Below, one piece after another: positions 43,344-51,983 of a stretch of DNA of 64,000 bases. The position numbers and the translations under genes are program-made. A model generated the notes under the pieces. It was not told where the DNA came from, searched no databases, and saw only the letters and a list, made by a program, of their open reading frames with translations. Every line of letters starts with the position of its first letter. Position 1 is the stretch's first letter. The DNA is from Streptomyces sp. 378 (lineage in GTDB: Bacteria > Actinomycetota > Actinomycetes > Streptomycetales > Streptomycetaceae): assembly GCF_030124145.1 (NCBI RefSeq), contig NZ_JASKMS010000021.1:1-64000 (forward strand), read 5' to 3'.

Positions 43344-45698
43344 TCAGCGGGTGTGCGGGGCGCGGTGCGGTGGCTGGCTCGGGGCCGGGCGGTGGGGCAG
43401 CTCGGGAAGGGGCCGGGAGACGGGTGCCTCCTCGCTCACCGTCAGTTCGCTCCCGTGGTGGTGGAGGGTCAGGGGCTGGCCGGAGATCAGGGTGTACGTG
43501 GCCTGATCCGCGGTCAGCTCCACGCGCAGACACCGGCCGAGGAAGCCCACCCGGAAGGCGAGCCGGCTGTAGCGCTCGGGCAGGCGGGGGGCGAACCGCA
43601 GCCCCCCGTCGCTGCACCGCAGGCCGCCGAACCCGGCGACCAGGGCCATCCAGGCACCGGCGAGCGAGGCGATGTGCAGTCCGTCGCGGGTGTTGTGCGC
43701 CAGGTCGCCGAGGTCCATCAGCGCGGCCTCGGCCGTGTAGTCGACCGCCAGGCCGAGATGGCCGGCCCGGGCGGCCATGACGGCCTGGACGCAGGCGGAC
43801 AGGGAGGAGTCCCGGACGGTCAGCGGCTCGTAGTAGGCGAAGTTGCGGGCGATCTGCTCCTCGTCGAAGTACTCCTCGAAGAAGCTGCCGCAGGTGTACA
43901 TCGCCAAAACCAGGTCCGCCTGTTTGACGACCTGCTTGCGGTACAGGTCGAAGTAGGGGAAGTGGAGCATCAGGGGGTAGTGGTCCGGGCCGGTGCGGTC
44001 GAAGTCCCAGCGCTGGTAGCGGGTGAAGCCGGCGTGCTGTTCGTGCACCCGCAGTTCCTCGTTGTACGGGACGTGCATGGCCTCGGCGGCGTCCCGCCAG
44101 GCGGCCCGCTCCTCCTCGTCGGCGCCGAGCCGCGCTGCCTCGTCCGGGTGGCGCTTGCAGGCGTCGGCGGCGGCGAGCAGGTTCGCCCGGGCCATGAGGT
44201 TGGTGTACGTGTTGTCGTCGGCGATGGCGCTGTACTCGTCCGGGCCGGTGACGCCGTCGATGTGGAAGGCGCCCCGGTCGTCGTGGTGACCGAGGGAGCG
44301 CCACAGGCGGGCGGTCTCCACCAGCAGCTCCACACCGACCTCGCGTTCGAAGGTCTCGTCGCCGGTGACGGCCACGTACCGCACGACGGCGTCTGCGATG
44401 TCCGCGCCGACGTGGAAGGCCGCCGTGCCGGCCGGCCAGTACGCGGAGCCCTCCGAGCCGTCGATGGTGCGCCAGGGGAACGCCGCGCCGCGCAGGCCGA
44501 GTTGGGCGGCGCGTTCCCGGGCGGCGGGCAGGGTGTCCAGGCGCCAGCGCAGCGCCTCGGCGGCGGACTTCGGCGCGGTGTGGGTCAGCAGCGGCAGTAC
44601 GAACGCCTCGGTGTCCCAGAAGGCGTGGCCGTCGTAGCCGGAGCCGGTCAGTCCCTTGGCGGGAATGGCGCGCTGTTCGGCGCGGGCTCCGGCCTGGAGC
44701 ACGTGGAAGAGGGCGAAGCGGACGGCCTGCTGGATCTCCTCGTCACCGTCGATCTCGACGTCGGCGCGCGACCAGAAGTCGTCGAGGTAGGCCCGCTGTT
44801 CCTCCAGCAGCCCCTGCCAGCCGCTGTGGCCGGCCGCCGCCAGGGCCGCCTCGACCTGGTCGCTCATCGCGGGCCGGGAGCGGGCACCGGACCAGCCGTG
44901 CGCGACCAGCTTCTCCACGCGCAGCCGCTCCCCCGGTTCCAGAACGGAGGTGATGGTCAGCCGGGCCACGTCCACGTTGGACTCACTGCTCGTGGTGGTC
45001 CGTTCGGGTCCGGTGACGGTGTGGTCGGCGGCCACGGCGACCCTGAGGCCGCTGCGGCGCGTGCGGTGGATCAGGCGCAGCCGGCTGCCCGCGGCGAGGT
45101 CCTCCTCCGATTCCAGCGGCGACTTCAGCGCCTTGGCGGCGCGCGGGTCGCCGTCCGGTTCGGGCAGGCTCTCGTTGGCGACGAGTTCCGACTGGACGAC
45201 CACGCGGGTACGGCTGTCGACGGGCTCCACCTCGTACGCCACGGCGGCTATCGCGCGCTGGGTGAGGGACACCAGGCGCGTGGAGCGCACCCGAACGGTG
45301 GAGCCGGCCGGGGAGGTCCATTCACAGATCCGCTCCAGGACGCCCCGCCGCAGGTCGAGGGTCCGCTCGTGGGTGACGAGCCGCCCGTAGCGCAGGTCGA
45401 ACGGCTCGTCGTCGACCAGGAGGCGCAGCACCTTGCCGTTGGTGACGTTGATGGACGTCTGGCCGGACTCCGGGTAGCCGTAGCCGGCCTCGGCGTACGG
45501 CAGTGGGTGCAGTTCGTGGACGCCGTTGAGGTAGGAGCCGGGCAGGCCGTGCGGTTCACCCTCGTCGAGGTTGCCGCGCCAGCCGATGTGGCCGTTGGAC
45601 AGGGCGAACACGGACTCGCTCTGCGCCAGGACGTCCAGGGTGAGTTCCGGCTCGCGGACGGTCCAGGGCTCGACGCCGTACGCCCGCCGGGTGATCAC
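43344..45698 (-). CDS. GH65 disaccharide phosphorylase (maltose/trehalose/kojibiose type)
   Basis: A 784-residue GH65 enzyme starting with GTG 45698. The N-terminal beta-sandwich (to about 270) opens with LAQSESVFALSNGHIGWRGN. The (alpha/alpha)6 catalytic domain has the general acid E488 in DGVTGPDEYS, HAFWDTEAFVLPLL and the phosphate-binding region near the C-terminus of the barrel. The C-terminal beta-domain follows. It splits an alpha-glucoside with phosphate to beta-glucose 1-phosphate. Its GTG overlaps the TGA of the upstream phosphomutase gene by 4 bases (GTGA), so they are one translational unit. The sugar (maltose, trehalose or kojibiose) is not fixed by sequence. Confidence 0.92.
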   Translation of the reverse strand: MITRRAYGVEPWTVREPELTLDVLAQSESVFALSNGHIGWRGNLDEGEPHGLPGSYLNGVHELHPLPYAEAGYGYPESGQTSINVTNGKVLRLLVDDEPFDLRYGRLVTHERTLDLRRGVLERICEWTSPAGSTVRVRSTRLVSLTQRAIAAVAYEVEPVDSRTRVVVQSELVANESLPEPDGDPRAAKALKSPLESEEDLAAGSRLRLIHRTRRSGLRVAVAADHTVTGPERTTTSSESNVDVARLTITSVLEPGERLRVEKLVAHGWSGARSRPAMSDQVEAALAAAGHSGWQGLLEEQRAYLDDFWSRADVEIDGDEEIQQAVRFALFHVLQAGARAEQRAIPAKGLTGSGYDGHAFWDTEAFVLPLLTHTAPKSAAEALRWRLDTLPAARERAAQLGLRGAAFPWRTIDGSEGSAYWPAGTAAFHVGADIADAVVRYVAVTGDETFEREVGVELLVETARLWRSLGHHDDRGAFHIDGVTGPDEYSAIADDNTYTNLMARANLLAAADACKRHPDEAARLGADEEERAAWRDAAEAMHVPYNEELRVHEQHAGFTRYQRWDFDRTGPDHYPLMLHFPYFDLYRKQVVKQADLVLAMYTCGSFFEEYFDEEQIARNFAYYEPLTVRDSSLSACVQAVMAARAGHLGLAVDYTAEAALMDLGDLAHNTRDGLHIASLAGAWMALVAGFGGLRCSDGGLRFAPRLPERYSRLAFRVGFLGRCLRVELTADQATYTLISGQPLTLHHHGSELTVSEEAPVSRPLPELPHRPAPSQPPHRAPHTR

Positions 45699-46432
45699 CG
45701 CGTGTCCTCCAGTTCGGCGAGGTCCTTCACCACGATGTCGGCGCCGTGCCGGTACAGCGCGTCGGTCTGCCCGACCCGGTCGACTCCGACGACATACCCG
45801 AAACGGCCCGCACGGCCCGCGTCCATACCGGCCAGGGCGTCCTCGAAGACGGCCGCGGCGGAGGGCTCGACACCGAGGTCCTCGGCGGCGGCGAGGAAGG
45901 TGTCCGGGTGCGGCTTGCCGGGCAGCTTGCGCTCGGCGGCGACCACGCCGTCGATGCGTACGTCGAAGAAGTGCTCGGCGCCGATCGAGCGGAGCACGTC
46001 GCGGCAGTTGGCGCTGGAGGAGACGATCGCGGTACTGAGGCCGCGCGCGCGGACGGCCTCCAGATAGCGCAGGGTGCCGTCGTAGGCCTCGACGCCGTCG
46101 GTGCGGATCTTCTCGAGGACCAGGTCGTTCTTGCGGTTGCCCAGGCCGTGCACGGTCTCGGCGCCCGGTGGGTCGTCCGGGTCGCCGCCGGGCAGGTCGA
46201 TGCCGCGGGAGGCGAGGAAGGCACGCACACCGTCGGCGCGTGGTCGCCCGTCGACGTACTCGTCGTAGTCCGCCGCCTCGAACGGCCGGAAGTCCGCGCC
46301 GTCACGCTCGCGCAGGAAGGCGTCGAACATCTCCTTCCAGGCGGCGGCGTGCACGACGGCCGTCTTGGTGACGACGCCGTCGAGGTCGAAGAGACAGGCG
46401 TGGATGTCTTCGGGAAGACCGAGTTGCGTCAT
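45695..46432 (-). CDS. pgmB: Beta-phosphoglucomutase (HAD superfamily)
   Basis: A 245-residue HAD protein from ATG 46432. The nucleophile motif is LFDLDGVVTKTAVVHAAAWK (DxDGV with T/S in phosphomutase form). The cap domain runs to about 90. Motif II is AIVSSSANC, motif III K171 region KLPGKPHPDTF and motif IV VFEDALAGMDAGRAG. It turns the beta-glucose 1-phosphate made by the coupled GH65 phosphorylase into glucose 6-phosphate. The pair is a common operon for disaccharide use or for lowering cytoplasmic trehalose. Upstream lies the 76-bp tandem repeat. Confidence 0.92.
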   Translation of the reverse strand: MTQLGLPEDIHACLFDLDGVVTKTAVVHAAAWKEMFDAFLRERDGADFRPFEAADYDEYVDGRPRADGVRAFLASRGIDLPGGDPDDPPGAETVHGLGNRKNDLVLEKIRTDGVEAYDGTLRYLEAVRARGLSTAIVSSSANCRDVLRSIGAEHFFDVRIDGVVAAERKLPGKPHPDTFLAAAEDLGVEPSAAAVFEDALAGMDAGRAGRFGYVVGVDRVGQTDALYRHGADIVVKDLAELEDTR

Positions 46433-46542
46433 ACAGGTTGCGTTCCCCACCCGGCGACGTTCCAGTGAGTGGCGCACGCCACACGCCGGGGGCGCGAGGG
46501 TGCCGGGCTGCGAGAGCGCCCGGGGCGCGAGGGCAGGAGAAT

Positions 46543-46854
46543 GCCCGGGATACAAAGGCCGCCCGGCACACAAGGGCGCCGGGCTACGAGAGCACCCAGG
46601 ACGCGGGAGCACGAGGACGCCCGGGATACAAAGGCCGCCCGGCACACAAGGGCGCCGGGCTACGAGAGCACCCAGGACGCGGGAGCACGAGGACGCCCGG
46701 GATACAAAGGCCGCCCGGCACACAAGGGCGCCGGGCTACGAGAGCACCCAGGACGCGGGAGCACGAGGACGCCCGGGATACAAAGGCCGCCCGGCACACA
46801 AGGGCGCCGGGCTACGAGAGCACCCAGGACGCGGGAGCACGAGGACGCCCGGGA
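46543..46854. repeat. 76-bp tandem repeat, four full copies
   Basis: Copies start at 46543, 46619, 46695 and 46771, identical by eye, with a fifth that stops after about 8 bases at 46847-46854. Each unit begins GCCCGGGATACAAAGG and itself breaks into four related segments of about 19 bp. Degenerate half-copies flank both sides (about 46480-46540 and 46855-46920). The period is not a multiple of three, so successive units shift frame and no protein is encoded. It fills the divergent promoter gap between pgmB and the kinase gene. Confidence 0.95.
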
Positions 46855-46962
46855 CGCGAGGCGCCGGGAGCGCGTGGATGCCCGGGACACGGGGGTGCCG
46901 CGACGCGAAGGTGCCCGGGACGCCCGGTGCTCCGGTCCGGGCGCGGGTGGCAGACTCTCCCC

Positions 46963-47640
46963 GTGCCGCTCACCTTCGACGACCTCGTTCACCGCGCCCG
47001 GGCCCTCCCGCGGGGCGGCCGGCGCGCGATCCTCGGTATCGCGGGCAGCCCCGGCTCCGGCAAGTCGACGCTCGCCGAGCACCTGGTGCGGGAGCTGCAC
47101 GGCACCGGCGCCCCCTGGGTCGCGCACGTCCCCATGGACGGCTTCCACCTCGCCGACGCCGAACTGGAGCGCCTCGGCCGCCGGGACCGCAAGGGCGCCC
47201 CCGACACGTTCGACGCGGCCGGCTACGCGGCCCTGCTGCGGCGGCTGCGCGACGAGCCCGGCGACGACGTCGTCTACGCCCCGGGCTTCGAACGCGTCCT
47301 GGAGCAGCCGGTCGCGGGCGCGATCCCGGTGCCGGCGGCGGCCCGTCTGGTCATCACCGAGGGCAACTACCTGCTCCTGGACACCGGCGCCTGGAGCCGT
47401 GTCCGTCCCCTCCTCGACGAGGTGTGGTTCTGCGAGCCGCCCGAGCACGAACGCACCCGCCGGTTGGTCGCCCGGCACGAGCGGTTCGGCAAGACGCACG
47501 AGGAGGCGGTGGCCTGGGTGTCCCGCTCGGACGCGCGCAATGCCGAGCTGGTGGCCGCGACCCGGGGGCGGGCGGACCTGGTCGTCCCGGAGCCGGCGCT
47601 GCCTCGCGTGCAGGCATGGCCGGGGCGGGGCGAGGCATGA
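46963..47640 (+). CDS. P-loop nucleoside/sugar kinase-like protein (uridine kinase/PanK-like)
   Basis: A 225-residue P-loop protein from GTG 46963. Walker A is GSPGSGKST with K34. The substrate segment VPMDGFHLADAELERLGRRD and LVITEGNYLLLDTGAWSRV are the hallmarks of the FrcK/YegI-type subgroup of the uridine kinase/pantothenate kinase fold, often called nucleoside/nucleotide kinase family. It likely phosphorylates a nucleoside, sugar or pantothenate-like substrate; which one is not told by sequence. The GNAT gene follows 7 bases after the stop, so they are cotranscribed. Its upstream region is the tandem repeat. Confidence 0.85.
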   Translation: MPLTFDDLVHRARALPRGGRRAILGIAGSPGSGKSTLAEHLVRELHGTGAPWVAHVPMDGFHLADAELERLGRRDRKGAPDTFDAAGYAALLRRLRDEPGDDVVYAPGFERVLEQPVAGAIPVPAAARLVITEGNYLLLDTGAWSRVRPLLDEVWFCEPPEHERTRRLVARHERFGKTHEEAVAWVSRSDARNAELVAATRGRADLVVPEPALPRVQAWPGRGEA

Positions 47641-47647
47641 TCTGCCC

Positions 47648-48157
47648 ATGATCAGACACGCCACCCCGGACGACGTCCCCGAGATACGGGCGATGATCCG
47701 TGAACTCGCCGCCTACGAGAGGGCCCCCGAGCAGGCCCGGGCGGCGGAGGAGCAGCTGCGTGAGGCCCTGTTCGGTGCGTATCCGGCCGCCCACGCGCTG
47801 ATCGCCGAGGACGACGACACGGGTGGGACCGTGGGCTTCGCCCTGTGGTTCCCGCGCTTCTCGACCTGGACGGGCACGCGCGGCATGCACCTGGAAGACC
47901 TCTACGTACGGCCGCAGGCGCGCGGCGCGGGGCACGGCAAGGCCCTCCTCGCGGCCCTCGCCGCGACCTGCCGGCGCACCGGCTACGACCGCTTCGAGTG
48001 GTGGGTCCTGGCCTGGAACACGCCGACCATCGACTTCTACACGTCGCTCGGGGTGGAACTGCTGGACGAGTGGAAGGTGTGCCGGCTCAGCGGCGAGCCC
48101 CTCGGGGAACTCGCCGCTCAGGCGCCGCAGGTCGTGGACCCGGCCGGCGAGGGGTGA
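47648..48157 (+). CDS. GNAT-family N-acetyltransferase
   Basis: A 169-residue GNAT from ATG 47648. Motifs: IRHATPDDVPEIRAMIRELA start, HLEDLYVRPQARGAGHGKAL (acetyl-CoA pyrophosphate loop RxxGxG), and WWVLAWNTPTIDFYTSLGVE. The layout is that of the diamine/thialysine acetyltransferase (SSAT-like) group, so a polyamine or aminoalkyl acceptor is plausible. It is in an operon with the kinase gene (7-base gap) and convergent, with a gap of 7 bases, with the next gene. Confidence 0.87.
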   Translation: MIRHATPDDVPEIRAMIRELAAYERAPEQARAAEEQLREALFGAYPAAHALIAEDDDTGGTVGFALWFPRFSTWTGTRGMHLEDLYVRPQARGAGHGKALLAALAATCRRTGYDRFEWWVLAWNTPTIDFYTSLGVELLDEWKVCRLSGEPLGELAAQAPQVVDPAGEG

Positions 48158-48164
48158 GCCGTTC

Positions 48165-50003
48165 TCAGGCGGACAGGGTCAGTTCCGGTTCCCCGCTCGC
48201 GTCGCCCGCGGCCTCGCCGATCACCGCTGTGAACGCCTCGGTGCGGACCCGGAGGGCAGTCCCGACGCGCGCGAAGACCGGCGTGAAGGCGTCGGCGCCC
48301 GGGCCGTAGCGGACCGCGAAGACGTGCAGGTCCTCGGGGGTGCCGGGGGCCGGCTGCGCCTCCAGGGCCGTCGAGGCGACCAGGTGGCTCCAGCCCTCGT
48401 CGGGGTTGCCGTAACCGCGGGGGTCGGCGGCCAGGGCGAAGGCGGCCTGTTCCTGGGTGACGGGCGTGCGGGCGTCGAAGTGGTGCGGATCGTCCGGGGT
48501 GGGGTGGGTCAGGCGCAGATCCCCCGCCGATGTCACCCGGGGCTCGGCGGTCCTGCGGACCCGGTCCCCGTCGTCGGCGGCGTAGGGCAGACCGGCCAGC
48601 AGGTACGGCGTGCCGGGGAGGCGTTCGACCGCGACCGTCATCCACAGGGTTGTGCCGTCGGTGACGTACAGGGACTGGACGTGGCGCAGGACATGGTCGC
48701 GGCCGACCACCGGTTTCGTGACCAGCTTCGCCCTCAGGCCGCCCTGTGCCACCACGTCCCGCACGCGGACCTCGCCCATCGGGCGGCACAGCAGGAAACC
48801 GTCGGTCACCGGCCCGAAGCCGTGCTGGCGCTGGACGGCGGCGGGCAGATAGTAGACGCCCGCGGCCTCGACCAGCGAGGGGGTCATGCGGGTGTCGAAG
48901 GCCACCGAGACCGTGCCCGCGCGCAGTTGGTGGCGGACCGGCGTCGTCGACGGGGTGCGGTGCCAGCGCGTGGTGTCCTGGATCTGCCAGACCAGCATCC
49001 ACGCGAAGTGGCCGTCGACGCCGCCGTCATCCTTGCGGGCGTGCCGGGCCCAGCGGCTGTCGCCCCGGTAACGGCCCAGGTCGGAGCCGATGCGGGCGCC
49101 GAAATAGCGCAGGCCCAGCACCGATTCGAACGCGGAGTGCTGCTCGCTGTAGCGGGGGCCGCCGTTGTCGAAGCCGCCGCATGTGAGGCGGGCGTCGAGG
49201 TAGCGGGCGAGCGCCTCGCCGTCCTCGGCGAACCTCTCCTCACCGCTGACCCGGTGGGCCTGGGCGAGGAAGGACAGGGAGATCGGACCGTAGTTGTTGT
49301 CGTAGGCACCGCCGTGCTCGGGCGGCAGCAGCGCGCCCCGGTCGGCGACCCGGTGGGCGCGGATCTCGTCCTCGTACAGTCGCAGGGCCTCGCGCCGCAC
49401 CGAGTCGCCGACCTGCGGGGAGGGCAGGTGCCGGGCCAGCATCAGGCCGGCGACGACACAGCCGATCGCCTGGTTGCCGGCCTCCTGCGGGTTGAAGAAC
49501 GTGGCCTCCGTCAGCCAGCGCCAGTAGCCGTGCGCCACCTCGACGAGCCGGGTGCGCTGCGCCTCGTCGACGAGGCCGTCGGCGGTGTCCAGGACGTTGA
49601 CCGCCTGGAGCAGCGCCCACACCGTGCTCGGCCAGTCACCGATGGGGTGGGCGCCGGATGCCAGGGTGTAACGGGCGTACGGCAGGCCGGAGTTGCGCAC
49701 CCGCAGATTGGGGTAGCCGGGGTTGTCCTCGGTGTAGACCCGTTCGTCCAGGTGGAAGGTGAGGCTGCGGCGCACCGCGGCGGGCAGCCGGGGGTCCTTG
49801 CCGCGCTGCCAGGCCAGGGCCAGCAGGGAGGTGATGCCGAGGGACGTATCGCCGATGTCGTCGACGCAGTCGGGGTGCTCGAGGTTGCCCTCCGGCGTCA
49901 TACGGGCCAGGGCCTGCTCGGTGACGTCGGCGAGGACGGCGTCGTACGCCTCCGGGGTGTCCGGGAGGTCGTGCAACGGGCCGCGCTGGTGAGGGAGGTG
50001 CAC
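48165..50003 (-). CDS. Putative carbohydrate-active enzyme, (alpha/alpha)-barrel type
   Basis: A 612-residue cytoplasmic protein from GTG 50003 (GAAGGG about 10 bases ahead); no signal peptide. The first about 330 residues are helical with aromatic-rich motifs typical of (alpha/alpha)6 toroids (GDWPSTVWALLQAVNVLDTA, GAYDNNYGPISLSFLAQAHR, CGGFDNGGPRYSEQHSAFES). The rest is beta-rich (DGTTLWMTVAVERLPGTPYL). No GH or PL family was recognised. It lies 47 bases downstream of the sugar ABC permease genes in the same direction, so it probably degrades the imported oligosaccharide. A lyase or glucuronyl hydrolase is one idea; not proven. Confidence 0.6.
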   Translation of the reverse strand: MHLPHQRGPLHDLPDTPEAYDAVLADVTEQALARMTPEGNLEHPDCVDDIGDTSLGITSLLALAWQRGKDPRLPAAVRRSLTFHLDERVYTEDNPGYPNLRVRNSGLPYARYTLASGAHPIGDWPSTVWALLQAVNVLDTADGLVDEAQRTRLVEVAHGYWRWLTEATFFNPQEAGNQAIGCVVAGLMLARHLPSPQVGDSVRREALRLYEDEIRAHRVADRGALLPPEHGGAYDNNYGPISLSFLAQAHRVSGEERFAEDGEALARYLDARLTCGGFDNGGPRYSEQHSAFESVLGLRYFGARIGSDLGRYRGDSRWARHARKDDGGVDGHFAWMLVWQIQDTTRWHRTPSTTPVRHQLRAGTVSVAFDTRMTPSLVEAAGVYYLPAAVQRQHGFGPVTDGFLLCRPMGEVRVRDVVAQGGLRAKLVTKPVVGRDHVLRHVQSLYVTDGTTLWMTVAVERLPGTPYLLAGLPYAADDGDRVRRTAEPRVTSAGDLRLTHPTPDDPHHFDARTPVTQEQAAFALAADPRGYGNPDEGWSHLVASTALEAQPAPGTPEDLHVFAVRYGPGADAFTPVFARVGTALRVRTEAFTAVIGEAAGDASGEPELTLSA

Positions 50004-50050
50004 GGGTGGATCAGCCCTTCATGCCTGGGACGGCCATGCCGCGGGCACGG

Positions 50051-50953
50051 TCAGTCCTTCAGTCCGGCGTTGATGTCGGCGTTCATGACGTAACGCTGGA
50101 ACACCAGGAAGACGACGATCAGCGGGATCATGGAGATGACCGATCCGCCGAGCACCACCGACCAGTTGATGTTCTGCGCCCCGACGAGGCTCTGGATGCC
50201 GATCTGCACGGTGAACTTGTCGGGGTCGTTGAGCATCAGCAGCGGCCAGATGTAGTCGTTCCACCGCCACTGGAACGACAGGATGGCGAGCGTCAGCATG
50301 ATGGGCCGGGAGATCGGCACCATGATCCGCAGGAAGATCGACAGTTCGCGGGCACCGTCGATGCGAGCGGCCTCGATGAGCTCGTCGGGGACCGTCAGGA
50401 AGAACTGGCGGAACATGAAGCACCCGGTCGCGGTGAGCACGGCCGGGAGGATGATACCGGCGAGCGAGTTGTACAGGCCGAGGTCGCGGACCACCAGGAA
50501 CTGCGGGGCGAGCATGACCTCGGAGGGCAGCATCGTGGTGGCCAGAATGCCCACGAAGAAGACCTTGAGCCACTTGTTGTCGTACTTGGCCAGCGCGTAC
50601 CCGGTGCAGCAGCTGACTCCCACCGTGAGGATCGTCGCGATCACACACACGATGGCCGTGTTGATGAAGTACCCGGAGAAGTTGGCGCTGTCCCACGCCG
50701 CCTCATAGCCCGACAGGGTGGGGTCGTGCGGAAGCAGCGTCAGCGGAAGGGAGAACAGGTCTCCCGCCGGCTTGAAGGAGCTGAGGACGAACCACAGCAC
50801 CGGCAGCCCGTAGAGGGCCGCCAGGACCCACAGCAGTGTCGTCGCGGGCACCGCGCGCCGAAGCCCGCCGCCGGCCGTGCCGCGGGGCCGCTTCTTGCCG
50901 ACAGCCCGTCCGGCCTTGGCGTCGACGGGGCGTGGCATGTCTGTGGTTGTCAT
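50051..50953 (-). CDS. Carbohydrate ABC transporter permease (MalG-type)
   Basis: A 300-residue permease from ATG 50953, overlapping the end of the upstream permease gene by 4 bases (ATGA). Six hydrophobic helices follow a basic N-terminal tail (GKKRPRG). The EAA loop is ELIEAARIDGARELSIFLRI, which docks the ATPase. LWFVLSSFKP near residue 53 is typical of the CUT1 MalG subfamily. No ATPase gene is in the cluster, as usual in Streptomyces, where the shared MsiK ATPase energises several sugar importers. The sugar is unknown. Confidence 0.92.
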   Translation of the reverse strand: MTTTDMPRPVDAKAGRAVGKKRPRGTAGGGLRRAVPATTLLWVLAALYGLPVLWFVLSSFKPAGDLFSLPLTLLPHDPTLSGYEAAWDSANFSGYFINTAIVCVIATILTVGVSCCTGYALAKYDNKWLKVFFVGILATTMLPSEVMLAPQFLVVRDLGLYNSLAGIILPAVLTATGCFMFRQFFLTVPDELIEAARIDGARELSIFLRIMVPISRPIMLTLAILSFQWRWNDYIWPLLMLNDPDKFTVQIGIQSLVGAQNINWSVVLGGSVISMIPLIVVFLVFQRYVMNADINAGLKD

Positions 50954-51861
50954 CGGTTCTCCACCCGCCGGTTGACGACCAGCTGGATGATCGCGACGGC
51001 CATCAGGATGAGCATGAGCACGAACGACGCGGCGCTCGCGTAGCCGATCTGGCCCGATTTGAAGCCGGTCTGGTAGATGTACTGAACAAGCAGGTTGTTC
51101 GACGTTCCGGGTCCGCCGTTGTTGAGGGCGGCGAACAGCGGGTATTCCTTCATCGCGTGGATCGTGTTGAGCAGGATGACGATGAAGGAAGTGGGCGCGA
51201 TGCTCGGCAGTGTGATGCTGACGAACTGGCGCCACGGACCGGCGCCGTCGAGCGATGCCGCCTCGTAGTACGACACCGGTACGTTCTTGATCGCCGCGAT
51301 GAACAGCAGCATCGAGAAGCCCGTCCAGGCCCAGGATGCCGCCACCACCACCACCAGCAGCGACAGGTCCGCGTTCGACTGCCACGGAACGGCACTTCCG
51401 CCGAGCTGCTCGATGAGGTAGTTGACCAGTCCGAAGTTCTCACCGAACAGCCACCGCCACAGGACACCCACGACGATGGGCGACAGAAGCCACGGGATGA
51501 AGAAGAAGACGCGGGCGACCGACACGCCCTTGGCGTGCTTGCTCACCAGCACGTTGGCGATGAGCAGCGAGAACACGAAGTTCAGCGGGACGAAGAGCAC
51601 GGTGTACAGCAGCGTCCGGGTCAGCGCGTCGAAGAAGGTGGAGTCCCCGAACAAGTGCTGGTAGTTGTCCAGTCCGATGAACTGGAACGCCCCTACGCCC
51701 GTGTAGTTCGTGAAGGAGTAGACGAACCCGATCACCGCCGGCCAGACGAAGAACAGCGCGAAGAGCACGACGTTGGCCGTGATGAGGACGAGCGGCGCGA
51801 CGGTGTACTTACTGCGTCTCCTGGGCGGGCTCGCGGACACGTCCGGGGCGCGTTTTGTCAT
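50950..51861 (-). CDS. Carbohydrate ABC transporter permease (MalF-type)
   Basis: A 303-residue permease from ATG 51861. It has six helices, an N-terminal VVLFALFFVWPAVIGFVYSF and the EAA loop YYEAASLDGAGPWRQFVSIT. It is the MalF-side partner of the downstream permease and is translationally coupled with it. The binding protein gene lies 122 bases upstream in the same direction, completing a CUT1-type importer without its own ATPase. Confidence 0.92.
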   Translation of the reverse strand: MTKRAPDVSASPPRRRSKYTVAPLVLITANVVLFALFFVWPAVIGFVYSFTNYTGVGAFQFIGLDNYQHLFGDSTFFDALTRTLLYTVLFVPLNFVFSLLIANVLVSKHAKGVSVARVFFFIPWLLSPIVVGVLWRWLFGENFGLVNYLIEQLGGSAVPWQSNADLSLLVVVVAASWAWTGFSMLLFIAAIKNVPVSYYEAASLDGAGPWRQFVSITLPSIAPTSFIVILLNTIHAMKEYPLFAALNNGGPGTSNNLLVQYIYQTGFKSGQIGYASAASFVLMLILMAVAIIQLVVNRRVENR

Positions 51862-51983
51862 CTTCCTGACTCCGTGCTGGTGGAATGGGTTCCTGTGGGC
51901 TCAGGCCATGAGCCCGGCATCGCGTGGGTCCCGAGGCCGGGCGGCGGTGTCTCGACCCGCCGCCCGGGCCTGTGGGCCTGCGC

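Noticed and set aside
46543..46854. CRISPR array
   Set aside because: Direct tandem units without unique spacers; no cas genes.
46438..46962. Three overlapping open frames through the 76-bp repeats, giving repeated G/R/P/T-rich peptides
   Set aside because: The 76-bp period shifts frame in each unit, so no frame keeps the same peptide; the kinase start at 46963 is well supported without them.
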